Part shown: in pieces, positions 43,809 to 55,800 of the stretch
How positions within the stretch are numbered: the stretch's first letter is position 1
Layout of the letters: each line of letters starts with the position of its first letter
Assembly: GCA_033558025.1 (NCBI GenBank)
Contig: JAUCEF010000017.1
Span: forward strand, 1,240,001 to 1,304,000
DNA from: Phytophthora sp. 'mugwort'
Taxonomy: Eukaryota; Oomycota; Peronosporomycetes; Peronosporales; Peronosporaceae
Length of the DNA: 64,000 nucleotides
Direction of reading: 5' to 3'
Notes under the pieces: model-generated
Seen by the model: only the letters and a program-made list of their open reading frames with translations
Told to the model about the DNA's origin: nothing
Database searches by the model: none
Translations under genes and position numbers: made by a program

Positions 43809-44154
43809 AAAAGGCTTGGTCACTTGATGGCAAAATGCAAAGTGATTGATTTAGGTCCTTAGTTCGCAAACTCCTTGCTACCTCTAAGCCTACAGTTCTA
43901 CCTACTGGGTACACTCTACTGGATTCTCTACTGGATACTGAGTTACTTCAGCCAATCGCAGAGCGCCACGTCGATGCCCATCATGTACCCACAATCTTGT
44001 ACCCACCCGTGGCGTAATCGTCCATGGCGTAAACACCGTCCCATAAACACCGTGACGTAATCTTCGTCTCGTAATCACAGAATAATTGTGAGTGAAGGTC
44101 ATACCGGTATCCTACCGGTATACAGCAGCTGCTCGAGGCGTCTCCTTGACAACA
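43809..44154 (-). repeat. LTR of A/A' (mosaic), 346 bp
   Basis: In LTR sense the first about 80 bp resemble A' (GAGACGCCTCGAGCAGCTG). The centre keeps the long A-type GATTACG and TTTACGCC block, and the last part has the A' reading GGGCATCGACGTGG. It is 33 bp longer than L6, its expected partner LTR, so the two were not copied in the same replication or were converted later. Confidence 0.88.
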
Positions 44155-47100
44155 CTCCCACTCGACTCGATAGCCTTCGGTGCTTCGATGCCGAGCTTGC
44201 TCCGGAGACAGTCGAACTGCGCCGCTGGAATGGGCTTGGTCATCAGGTCTGCCAGCATGTCTTGTGTCGGACAGTACTCGAGCACCACTTCTCCGTCCTC
44301 GACCTTCTCGCGCACGAAGTGGTAGCGAATGTCGATATGCTTGGTACGCTTGTGAAACTCGGGATTCTTGGCAAGCGCGATGGATCCTTGGTTGTCTTCG
44401 TAGATCTTGATCGCCTTGCCCTCTGTGGTTTCGCCTATCTCGCACAGAAACGCCTTGAGCCACACAGCCTCCTGTGTTGCCTCCGATAGCGCCATGTACT
44501 CGGCTTCCGTCGACGATAGTGCCACCGTCCTCTGCTTCTTGCTGCGCCAGCTCACGCATCCACCGCTCATTATGAACGCGTATCCGCTCGTGCTGCGGCG
44601 CGACTCCACATCACCCGCCCAGTCCGCATCCGAGTAGCCGCAGACGCCGTCTTGGTCCTTGGTGCGAAACTCGATGCCGTACGTCGCCGTGCCTTGGATG
44701 TAGCGGAGGACGCGCTTGAGTTCTTGCCAGTGCGTGGGGCATGGGTCTGCAGCGAACTGACTCAGTGTGCCCACTGCCGCAGCCAGATCCGGTCGGGTGC
44801 CCACCATCAAGTACATGAGGCAGCCACGGCGTTCCGGTAAGGCACGCCTGCCATGGTGTCATCATGCTTGCACCCGCCGTCGCACATAGCCTTGGTCAGC
44901 TTGAGTCCGGGATCCTGCGGCGTTTTCACGGGCTTGCTGTTCTCCATGCTGAACTTGCTCAGGATGCTCCGCGCGAACTTGGTCTGCCGCATGGTCACCT
45001 CGCCAGCCTTGATGTCTTGCTTAATCTCCATTCCGAGAAAGTAGCTCAGCTCGCCTAGGTCCGTCATCTCGAACCGCTTGCTTAGTGCGCTCTTGGTAGC
45101 CTTGAGCATGTCGTCATCACTGCTCGCAATCACCAGGTCGTCCACGTACAGCACCACGAGCACCATGCTGTCGTCGTTGCGCTTGACGTAGACGCAGTGG
45201 TCGGTCTCGCACTTGTCGAAGTCCAGCTTGAGCATGAAGTCGTCGATGGTGTGGTTCCACATGCGCGGCGACTGCTTGAGACCGTAGAGCGCGCGCTTGA
45301 GCTTGCACACATGATCCGGGCGTCCTTCGCTTATGTATCCGTCCGGCTGCTGCATGTAGATGTCTTCATCCAGGACGCCGTTAAGAAAGGCTGTCTTAAC
45401 GTCCATCTGGTGCAGCTTGAGCCCGTACTTGGCAGCCATCGCTAGCACGATTCGGATGGACGTGAACTTGGCCACGGGCGCGAAGGTCTCGTCGTAGTCG
45501 ATGCCGTGCTTCTGCGAGAAGCCCTTAGCCACCAGGCGCGCCTTGTATCGTTCGATCTCGCCGGCTTGGTTCTCCTTCACGCGAAAGACCCATCGACAGC
45601 CGATGGCCTTGCGTCCCTTGGGCAGCGGTACCACGTCCCATGTGTCGTTCTTGCGCAGTGAGTCGTACTCCGAGTCGCAGGCCTCCTTCCATTTGCGTGC
45701 GTCGTCGGATTCCATCGCCGACTTGAACGTGGTCGGCATTTCTCCCACCGAATCCACGACGTACGCCGCCTCGAAGCTCTTGTCGTTGTCTCGAGCCATG
45801 GCAGACATCTCATCCAGGCCTTGGCGTCGATTCTCTGACGCGTATCGCTTGGCACTCGGGGTCTCCACCGCTTCCTCCAGCAACTGTGTCCGCGGGTGTC
45901 TCTTGCTGCCGGGCAAGAATTCATCATCGCACTTATCGTTGTCAAGCGCATGTGTCGGACAGCGGTTGCGCAGGAACATAGCAGTCATGACTGCTTCGCC
46001 CCAGTATGCCTTGGACAGACTCGCGTGCTCCAGCATGCACCGCGCGCATTCAACTAGCGTCCGGTTCATGCGCTCCGCGATTCCGTTGAGCTGCGGCGTG
46101 TATGGCGGCGTGAACTTCTGCACGATGCCGCGCTTGCTGCAAAACTTGGCCATTTTGTCGGATTTGTACTCACCACCGTTGTCACTGCGAAGCTCCTTGA
46201 CGCGCTTGCCGGTCTGTGTCTCCGCAAACGCCACAAAGTGCGCGAACTTGTCGGCCACCTCCCACTTGTTCTTTACCAGGTACACCACGCAGTAGCGCGA
46301 CTTGTCGTCGATAAAGGTGACGAAGTAGCGCTTGCCACCAAACGTCGGCGTGCGCATGGGCCCGCATACGTCACTGTGCACTACCTCCAGTAGTTCATTG
46401 GCACGCTTGGGCGATGTCGATTCGAAACTCAATCGCGTCTGCTTGCCGAGCGCGCATCCGTCGCACGTCTCCCACTTGCTCGCGGACCCGAGGTCAATGC
46501 CGACGCTGAGCTTCTTCTTGACGATGGCGTCGAGCCCAGCGTGACCGATGTGGCCTAGTCGAAGGTGCCAGAGGTACGACTTGGTGTCCCCTTGGCTCCC
46601 GTTCGGACTCGCCGAATTCGCTTCGTCCAGGCGCACGGGCGTCATGCACAGCTTGAACAGCTTGCCGTCACGCGCACCTATCGTGCACTTCATCCCCTTC
46701 AGCGCGATGAAGCATCCGTCGCTGTCGAAGGTCACTGATCCGACGTCCTTGGTGAAGCGCCCGATCGAGAAGAGGTTGCGCGTTAGCTTGGGAATGTGCC
46801 ACACGTTCGTGAGCACACCCTTCTTGATGCCACGAGGCGTCTTCATCTCCATCACCGCTGCCGATCGCTTGAACCACACCGTCGTCTGCGAGACGCACGT
46901 CGACCGGAGTGAAGGCCTTGTAGTTTCTCATGAACTTCTTGGAGTGCGCCATGTGCTGCGTCGCACCCGAGTCGACCAGCCATGTGCCACTCGCCGACGC
47001 TGCCATGGCCGCATCGCCATCGCCGTCGACGAAGAAGAGATAGTCGCCGGAGTCGTCCTCACGCGCGACGTTGGCACGCTGCGAGCGCTGCCGTTCCGTG

Positions 47101-47477
47101 TTGTCATGGATCCGCGAGGGACACTCCGCGATCCAATGTCCATGCTTGCCGCAGTTGTGGCACGCACCGTTCTTCTTCGACGGTCGGCCCTTATGCTTGT
47201 TGTCCCTCATCATGAACGCCTGGCCAGGCGCGGCGCCATCTCCATCGCCACCCTGCTCCTTGCGCTTCATGTCTTCATGTAGCAGCCGAGACGTCACCAG
47301 CTCCCACGTCAGCGTGTCGGATCTTGACTCCAACGCCGTGATCAGGAACTGATACGACTCGCTCAGGCTCCCGAGAAGCGTGATCACCAAGTCGTCCTCG
47401 CTGACCGGAGCGCCGACCGCGTCGAGCTGTTCCGCCAGAGTCTTAAGCTTGTTGATGTGTTGAAGCACATCATCACC
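44155..47477 (-). pseudogene. A'-right: family A' polyprotein from Gag residue about 135 to the end, multiply broken
   Basis: This minus-strand copy begins at ggtga (tcacc 47473-47477) and continues the Gag that stops at 21698. It has the zinc knuckle CHNCGKHGHWIAEC, protease VDSGATQH, integrase D,D-35-E, YVDD and RNase H (STEAEYMAL). Lesions: an 8-bp deletion near 46851 shifting the frame between protease and integrase (shared with A'4); an in-frame deletion of about 351 bp at 45930/45931 removing the end of the integrase and most of the acidic linker; and a 1-bp deletion near 44823 splitting RT from RNase H. It is inactive. Confidence 0.9.
47473..47477. repeat. TSD tcacc of the C insertion in A' (partner ggtga at 21694-21698)
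   Basis: These are the last five A' bases before the C LTR at 47478. With 21694-21698 it forms an inverted pair, and intact A'4 has the sequence once. Confidence 0.75.
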
Positions 47478-47834
47478 TGTTGCAGGGTAACTTCCTTAAT
47501 ACAGTGTACCAGTCCAAGTTACCCGAACCGGTTAACCGGACCGGTCCAATGCTCCCTCGCCATGATTACGCCACGCTGATTACGCCACTCATGATTGGAC
47601 GAGTAGGATGATTGGACGAGTACGGAATGATGGTGATTGGATGCACCAATTGATTGGATGCATAGTTGCATGTCTATGTAGTATACCAGGTAGGCAGGCA
47701 AAGTAAGCTCCGATAAATCAATCACTTCTGAATTTCCATTCAACCTCTCAAGCCTCCTTCCTCGCCTCGCCTCAAGCCTCGGCGGTGTCCAAGACCCCTA
47801 CGTCAAGTTCAAGACCCAACGTAACCTTTCTTCA
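47478..47834 (+). repeat. 5' LTR of C-right, 357 bp
   Basis: TGTTGCAGGG...CTTTCTTCA followed by the primer site at 47835. An Inr-like TCACTTCTGAATTTCC lies at 47722-47737. The GGTAC arm of the inverted repeat is altered here (TAATAC) but intact at 51881-51893. Confidence 0.93.
47722..47737 (+). promoter_or_regulatory. Inr+FPR-like core promoter in the C LTR
   Basis: TCACTTCTGAATTTCC: initiator YCAYTYY followed by an AWTTT-type flanking element, in the same context (AAATCAATCACTT) as the A and B LTRs. Confidence 0.55.
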
Positions 47835-47838
47835 GGTT

Positions 47839-50800
47839 ATGAGCCCAAGTACCATGTCGTCTGTGCAAGATACCAAGATCTCCATTGACAAGTTCGACGG
47901 CGACAACTACGCGACGTGGAACCGCTACATGCGTGGCGTGTTCCTGACCAAGTCGACGTGGCATGTCGTGAACCGTGAGACGACGCCAAGCTTCGCGGAC
48001 CCGAGGGCCATGGACGACTACGTCAAGTCCAGCAACATCGCGTTCGGTCTGATGTTGCTCCACATGGATGCGGACTACCACCATGTGGTCGACGACTGCG
48101 AAGAAGCCAGGGTGGCCTGGACGCGTCTGCGTTCACTCTACGGGGGGTCACAGAAGGCTGGTCGTATCTACCTGAAGCGCCAGCTCTTCAGCATTGAGAT
48201 GGCAGAAGGCGGCAATGTACTTCATCATTGCAACGAAGTCCTCAACATCAGCGCCAAGCTCAGCAGCATCGGTGCCAAGATGGAGGATGAAGACGTGGCA
48301 ATCTGCCTGTTACGGAGTCTGCCCAAGAGTTTCGAGAACGTGGTTCTCAACTTGGAGATGAGCAACGCAGAACTGCGCACTCAAGACGTGATCAAGGTGC
48401 TCACGAACGAGCACATCAAGCGGCAGGGCGAGAAGACTGCTCAGGTGAAGATTGAAGACACTGCAAGGGCCTTTAATGCCGAGCGTGAAAGCCGCCACTG
48501 CACTTACTGCGGGCGGGACACGTCGTGGACAAGTGCTGGACCAAGCAAAAGGATGACAATCGAGGTGCACGACGTGGCCGGTCTGGTCGCGGTGCGAACA
48601 ATGTCCAATGGCGCGACGACAGCGATGATGACTTCATCGCGTTTGCGGTCTCTATGGAGTGTGGTATCTCCAAGACCAACAAGTTTCAAGGCTCATGGGC
48701 CATCGACAGTGGTGCCACGCACCACATCTGCAATGACAAGAATAAGTTTGTCAACATCAAGGCATGCGACGAAGGTGAACTCACTGTCGCAAACGGCAAT
48801 ACTGCCAAGATCAAGGGAGTTGGAACGGCCATGCAGCGCGTCACCTTGCCTAATGGTGGCGAACGCGACATCCACGTTCAAGACGCGCTCTACGTACCAA
48901 GTATGAACAAGAATCTGCTTTCGGTACCCCAGATCAACCGAAGCGGACAGTTCAAGGTGGTGTTTGATGGAGCAGAAATGCACATCGCACACAAGACGTC
49001 GAAAAAGATCGTGGCTTCCGCGGACCTGATCGACGGTCTCTACTGGCTCCGGGTGCCAAGTTTCGCTGCGAATTCGGTGACCGATGTATCGATCAACGCG
49101 GTCGATCTTCATGCACGTATGGGTCACGCACCCAGCGACGTTCTTCGGAAGATGGTCTCAAGTGGCATGGTCACGGGTGCCAAGATGCCGACATCGTCAA
49201 AGAACTCAAGCCAGTGTCGCGGGTGCCAACAAGGAAAAATGGTGCAAAAGCCCTTCCCAAGCAACCCGAACAAGCCCAAGTACAAGCCGTTCGAGTTCCT
49301 TCACTTTGATATTTGTGGACCCATGGAGGAAGAGTCGCTGGGTGGCAGTCGCTACTTGCTGCTTCTCACGGACGAAGCCAGCAGCTGCATGACGGGATTC
49401 TGCTTGCAAGCCAAGTCGGAAAGCGAAGGCTGCTTGCGTCGCTTCATTACCAAGGTGGAGAAGCAATTCGATGCCAAGGTGAAGTTTGTGCGGCATGATG
49501 GAGCCAAAGAGTTCGCGACCAACTCGCTCAAGACTTTCTACGAAGACCACGGCATCGAAGTCCAGCCCACGGTTCGGTATGCGCACCAAACCAACGCAAC
49601 TGCTGAGCGCGCCAACCGAACCATCGTGACTATCGGCCGCAGTATGCTTCACTACGCTGGCTTGGACAAGACGTTCTGGGCGGAAGCGGCAATGACGGCA
49701 ATTTACATCAAGAATCGTCTGCCGTCTCCGAAGTCGCCCGACAAAACTCCGTTCGAAATCATCTACAAGTCCAAGCCCAACGTCAAGCACATGCGGATCT
49801 TCGGGTGCAAGGCCTATATCTTGACGCCGAAGGAGAAGCGACTCAAGTGGGATCCCAAAGCTCGTGAAGGTATTTTCATGGGTTACGAGGAGCGTTCCAA
49901 GGCGTATCGAGTTTATGACATCGAGGCGGGGCAGGTGCTGATCTCTCGCGATGTCACATTCGATGAGTCAAGCCTTGATGGGGCTGAAGCTATTGGTGAT
50001 GAAGGAGTCAACGAAGTTGCCGACTATTTTGACGAAATGCAAGTCTCCGACAACAGTGGCACAAGGGTGTTCAAGCAGGCGGGGAAGCGGAAATCGCGTC
50101 CGGAAAACGAAGATCGCGCCAATGTTCGGCGCCCACGTCGCACTGTTGGGCTCGAAGAAGCTAGTGCTCCCGACCACTCGGAAGAAGAAAACCAACGTGA
50201 ATCGTCTACGCCGCAAGAAGAATCGGAAGACAACGATGAAGACAGCTCGACTTCGCCAATGTTCTGGCGTGCAAGTGCGAATGCGGTGGAAGCAAGTGAC
50301 AGCGCGGAACCCAAGACATTTCAAGAAGCTGTGAACGGTCCAGACGAAGCTCATTGGCGCAAGGCAATTCGCGCTGAACTCAAGTCAATGCGGCTTCGAG
50401 GTGTTTTCCGTGCGGCGAAACTGCCTAACAATCAGCGCGCAGTCGGTACCAAGTGGGTCTTCAAGATCAAGCGCAATGCTGACGGATCCATCGAAAAATT
50501 CAAGGCTCGACTCGTCGCGAAAGGCTTCGTGCAGAAGTATGGGATCGACTACACCGAGACGTTTTCGCCCGTGATCAAGTACGTGACGCTGCGAATGATC
50601 ATCGCGATCGCCAAGTACTACGGATGGCCGATCGACCAACTCGACGTGGTCACCGCGTTCCTGTACGGTTTGATGAAGGAAAAGGTGTTTTGCAGTGTGC
50701 CTGAAGGCGTGGAACTGGACGATGGTTTCGACTGCGTGGAGTTGCTCAAGGCGATCTACGGGCTGAAACAAGCTTCACGAGTTTGGAACGAGACCTTCGA

Positions 50801-51853
50801 CGAGCATGTGCGCTCCATCGGTTTTCGTGTATCAAGCTACGACCCCTGCCTCTACATCAAGGTCATCGGCGGTGAATGCGTTCTGCTGTTGGTCTACGTG
50901 GACGACGTGTTGGTGACCGGGAGCTCGGCAACATTGATTGAAGAAGTCAAGCGCCAACTCAAGTCGCGGTTTGAGATGACAGTGGCAAGTGTTCCTTCAT
51001 CCTGGGGATCGAAGTGGTCGACAAGGCGGATGGCAGTGTCACCTTAAGTCAAGCTCGGTATATCAACAACATCCTGGAGCGCTTTGGCATGCAAGACTGC
51101 AAACCTGCTGCAAGTCCGGTCGACATCAGCATGAAGCTGGTCTCAAGCGACTCCACAACCAGGTTGGACGCGCCATTTCGCGAGGCTGTCGGTGCACTTA
51201 TGCACTTGATGACATCGACTCGCCCGGACATTGCGTTCGCTGTTGGCTATGTATCGCGCTTTATGGAGAACCCGCAAGTGGAACATTGGATTGCAGTCAA
51301 GCGCATTTTTCGCTACCTACAAGGTACCAAGTGGCACGGAATTCGCTTTTTGCCAGGCAAGGACGTCGACTTTCAAGGCTTTTCGGACGCCGACTGGGCA
51401 GGTGATTTAAGCAATCGCAAGTCAACGTCAGGCTATCTGTTCCAAGTTGTCGGCGGATCAGTGTCGTGGGGTTCTAAGAAGCAGTCAAGCGTATCGCTCT
51501 CGACAAGTGAGGCCGAGTACATTGCACTGAGCTTGGCCATCCAAGAAGGCAAGTGGGTGCACAAGTTGCTGTGCGAGATGCTAGCTGCTGCAGGCGGAGC
51601 CACGCCGGAGTTGAAGATTTTCGAAGACAACCAGTCGTGCATCAAGATGACCATGAACCCAGTCAACCATGGCCGCGCCAAGCATATCGACATCAAGTAC
51701 CATCACATCCGTGATGAAGTCAAGCGCGGAGAAGTGATCGTCGAATACTGCGAGACTACGACCATGCTGGCCGACATCTTGACCAAGGGACTCGCCGGAC
51801 CACGCCACAAGGACTTGACGGCGGCGCTCGGCGTTCACGCGTGTTCGCATTGA
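47839..51853 (+). pseudogene. C-right: family C copia polyprotein with two frameshifts
   Basis: The start codon is in the primer site ([13 protein letters not shown]). Gag is open to the zinc knuckle, where one G is lost near 48515 (CTYCG then shift). The frame resumes with DKCWTKQ, protease [13 protein letters not shown], pre-integrase region, integrase (HFDICGP, RHDGAKE, TAERANR), acidic linker and RT (YVDDVLVTG). A 4-bp deletion near 50980 (after RFEMT) then shifts the frame again. RNase H ([26 protein letters not shown]) follows to the stop at 51851-51853, which overlaps the PPT. The protein is close to family B in order and motifs but clearly diverged. Both LTRs, primer site and PPT are intact, so only the proteins are lacking. 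Confidence 0.92.
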
Positions 51854-51860
51854 GGGGGCG

Positions 51861-52217
51861 TGTTGCAGGGTAACTTCCTTGGTACAGTGTACCAGTTCAA
51901 GTTACCCGAACCGGTTAACCGGACCGGTCCAATGCTCCCTCGCCATGATTACGCCACGCTGATTACGCCACTCATGATTGGACGAGTAGGATGATTGGAC
52001 GAGTACGGAATGATGGTGATTGGATGCACCAATTGATTGGATGCATAGTTGCATGTCTATGTAGTATACCAGGTAGGCAGGCAAAGTAAGCTCCGATAAA
52101 TCAATCACTTCTGAATTTCCATTCAACCTCTCAAGCCTCCTTCCTCGCCTCGCCTCAAGCCTCGGCGGTGTCCAAGACCCCTACGTCAAGTTCAAGACCC
52201 AACGTAACCTTTCTTCA
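51861..52217 (+). repeat. 3' LTR of C-right, 357 bp
   Basis: TGTTGCAGGG after the PPT GAGGGGGCG, ending CTTTCTTCA. The next bases, gtcga, are B' sequence and do not match the left flank tcacc, so this end derives from a different C insertion. Confidence 0.92.
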
Positions 52218-52489
52218 GTCGACGGTCTCTACTGGCTACGCATACCACAACATTCGGTGAATGCGGCGACGTCAACGCGCAACGTGGATCTACACGCGCG
52301 GATGGGCCACGCTCCGATCGACGTGCTGCGCAAAATGGTCAGCAGTGGCATGATCAAGGACGCGAAAACACCATCACAGTCGAGTGGACCAAGCATATGT
52401 CGCGGATGTCAGCAAGGGAAGATGGTCCAAAAACCGTTCCCAGCAACCGCGACAAGCGTCACTACGACGTATTTGAGCTACTCCACTTC
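52218..52489 (+). pseudogene. B' fragment (pre-integrase region)
   Basis: This 272-bp plus-strand piece encodes [34 protein letters not shown] and FELLHF in the B' version seen at 62680-62950. One base is missing near 52440 (PFPATATS instead of PFPSNRD), which shifts the frame. It is bounded on the left by the C LTR and on the right by the A' LTR. Confidence 0.87.
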
Positions 52490-52802
52490 TGTTGTCAAGG
52501 AGACGCCTCGAGCAGCTACTGTATACCGGTAGGATACCGGTATGACCTTCACTCAGTGGCACCTCAATCACTCCGGCGATTACGGGACGATGATTAGGAT
52601 GCACGTGGGTACAAGATTGTGGGTACAAGATGGGCATCGACGTGGCGCTCTGCGATTGGCTGAAGTAACTCAGTATCCAGTAGAGAATCCAGTAGAGTGT
52701 ACCCAGTAGGTAGAACTGTAGGCTTAGAGGTAGCAAGGAGTTTGCGAACTAAGGACCTAAATCAATCACTTTGCATTTTGCCATTAAGTGACCCAGCCTT
52801 TT
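52490..52802 (+). repeat. 5' LTR of A'4, 313 bp
   Basis: TGTTGTCAAGG...CAGCCTTTT before the primer site at 52803. It differs from 56882-57194 by a few substitutions. The left flank is B' ...ccacttc. Confidence 0.92.
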
Positions 52803-52806
52803 GGTT

Positions 52807-55800
52807 ATGAGCCCAAGCCCCGCCTTCTCTGAAGACCCCGACTACGCCTTCGCCATGGACGCCACGCCGCCTTCTGCCTTCCGCATCAACAAGTTCGACG
52901 GAGCTAACTTCCACACGTGGAAGTTCAAGATGCAGATGGTGCTCGAGGAGCGCGAACTGTGGGAAGTGACAAGTGGGGAAGTGAAGCTGGAGCACTGCCA
53001 GACTGCGGCGGATCAAGCGCTCTTTCGGAAGAAGTCGCGCAAGGCGCTGGCGATGATCTGTCTCGCGATGGAGGATTCGCAGCTGCCGCTGGTTCGCTCG
53101 GCGAGTGGCGCGCATGATGCATGGTCAAGACTGGAAGGACACTTCGAGAAGAAGAGTTTGGCCAGCAAGCTCTTTCTTCGTCGACGTTTCTTCACGCTCA
53201 TGATGGAGGAAGGTGATGATGTGCTTCAACACATCAACAAGCTCAAGACTCTGGCGGAACAGCTCGACGCGGTCGGCGCTCCGGTCAGCGAGGACGACTT
53301 GGTGATCACGCTTCTCGGGAGCCTGAGCGAGTCGTATCAGTTCCTGATCACGGCGTTGGAGTCAAGATCCGACACGCTGACGTGGGAGCTGGTGACGTCT
53401 CGGCTGTTACATGAAGACATGAAGCGCAAGGAGCAGGGTGGCGATGGAGATGGCGCCGCGCCTGGCCAGGCGTTCATGATGAGGGACAACAAGCATAAGG
53501 GCCGACCGTCGAAGAAGAACGGTGCGTGCCACAACTGCGGCAAGCATGGACATTGGATCGCGGAGTGTCCCTCGCGGATCCATGACAACACGGAACGGCA
53601 GCGCTCGCAGCGTGCCAACGTCGCGCGTGAGGACGACTCCGGCGACTATCTCTTCTTCGTCGACGGCGATGGCGATGCGGCCATGGCAGCGTCGGCGAGT
53701 GGCACATGGCTGGTCGACTCGGGTGCGACGCAGCACATGGCGCACTCCAAGAAGTTCATGAGAAACTACAAGGCCTTCACTCCGGTCGACGTGCGTCTCG
53801 CAGACGACGGTGTGGTTCAAGCGATCGGCAGCGGTGATGGAGATGAAGACGCCTCGTGGCATCAAGAAGGGTGTGCTCACGAACGTGTGGCACATTCCCA
53901 AGCTAACGCGCAACCTCTTCTCGATCGGGCGCTTCACCAAGGACGTCGGATCAGTGACCTTCGACAGCGACGGATGCTTCATCGCGCTGAAGGGGATGAA
54001 GTGCACGATAGGTGCGCGTGACGGCAAGCTGTTCAAGCTGTGCATGACGCCCGTGCGCCTGGACGAAGCGAATTCGGCGAGTCCGAACGGGAGCCAAGGG
54101 GACACCAAGTCGTACCTCTGGCACCTTCGACTAGGCCACATCGGTCACGCTGGGCTCGACGCCATCGTCAAGAAGAAGCTCAGCGTCGGCATTGACCTCG
54201 GGTCCGCGAGCAAGTGGGAGACGTGCGACGGATGCGCGCTCGGCAAGCAGACGCGATTGAGTTTCGAATCGACATCGCCCAAGCGTGCCAATGAACTACT
54301 GGAGGTAGTGCACAGTGACGTATGCGGGCCCATGCGCACGCCGACGTTTGGTGGCAAGCGCTACTTCGTCACCTTTATCGACGACAAGTCGCGCTACTGC
54401 GTGGTGTACCTGGTAAAGAACAAGTGGGAGGTGGCCGACAAGTTCGCGCACTTTGTGGCGTTTGCGGAGACACAGACCGGCAAGCGCGTCAAGGAGCTTC
54501 GCAGTGACAACGGTGGTGAGTACAAATCCGACAAAATGGCCAAGTTTTGCAGCAAGCGCGGCATCGTGCAGAAGTTCACGCCGCCATACACGCCGCAGCT
54601 CAACGGAATCGCGGAGCGCATGAACCGGACGCTAGTTGAATGCGCGCGGTGCATGCTGGAGCACGCGAGTCTGTCCAAGGCATACTGGGGCGAAGCAGTC
54701 ATGACTGCTATGTTCCTGCGCAACCGCTGTCCGACACATGCGCTTGACAACGATAAGTCTCCGTACGAGCTGTGGACTGCCAAGAAACCATTGCTGGCCA
54801 ACCTCAACGTCTTCGGTTGCCACGCCTACGTGCATGTGGCGAAAGAGAAGCGAACCAAGCTGGATGCGCGATCGGTGCGATGCAGGTTCCTGGGGTACTC
54901 GGACCACGAGAAAGCGTATCGGTTCGAGGAGATCGAGAGTGGTCGCGTGCTGGTGAGCCGCGATGCACAGTTCATGGAAGACGTCTTCGACGGTGGAAGA
55001 CGCGACTACAAACCCAAGGAGGAGCTGGCGGACCTTCAAGATGCGGAAGAAGGCACCACGGACAAAGATGAACAGTCGGCATCGGACGACGAAGATGAAG
55101 AGACTGTGCGGGATGATGAATTCTTGCCCGGCAGCAAGAGACACCCGCGGACACAGTTGCTGGAGGAAGCGGTGGAGACCCCGAGTGCCAAGCGATACGC
55201 GTCAGAGAATCGACGCCAAGGCCTGGATGAGATGTCTGCCATGGCTCGAGACAACGACAAGAGCTTCGAGGCGGCGTACGTCGTGGATTCGGTGGGAGAA
55301 ATGCCGACCACGTTCAAGTCGGCGATGGAATCCGACGACGCACGCAAATGGAAGGAGGCCTGCGACTCGGAGTACGACTCACTGCGCAAGAACGACACAT
55401 GGGACGTGGTACCGCTGCCCAAGGGACGCAAGGCCATCGGCTGTCTATGGGTCTTTCGCGTGAAGGAGAACCAAGCCGGCGAGATCGAACGATACAAGGC
55501 GCGCCTGGTGGCTAAGGGCTTCTCGCAGAAGCACGGCATCGACTACGACGAGACCTTCGCGCCCGTGGCCAAGTTCACGTCCATCCGAATCGTGCTAGCG
55601 ATGGCTGCCAAGTACGGGCTCAAGCTGCACCAGATGGACGTTAAGACAGCCTTTCTTAACGGCGTCCTGGATGAAGACATCTACATGCAGCAGCCGGACG
55701 GATACATAAGCGAAGGACGCCCGGATCATGTGTGCAAGCTCAAGCGCGCGCTCTACGGTCTCAAGCAGTCGCCGCGCATGTGGAACCACACCATCGACGA

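Larger units (their letters stand above)
47478..52217 (+). mobile_element. C-right: full-length, frameshifted family C element without matching TSD
   Basis: 4740 bp with both LTRs. The left flank is A' and the right flank is B', with no common TSD. This is the product expected from recombination between two C insertions, one in A' and one in B'. Confidence 0.88.

Noticed and set aside
43809..44154. Treating the inverted A' and C halves as two independent insertions
   Set aside because: The break points agree to the base and two different 5-mers (cgagc, ggtga) pair correctly, which is unlikely by chance. The inversion reading is kept, with the caveat of possible misassembly.
48481..48560. Programmed Gag-Pol frameshift in family C at the zinc knuckle
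   Set aside because: The shift falls inside the CCHC motif and would destroy it. The single missing G restores a normal knuckle (GHVVDKC), so it is a plain deletion.
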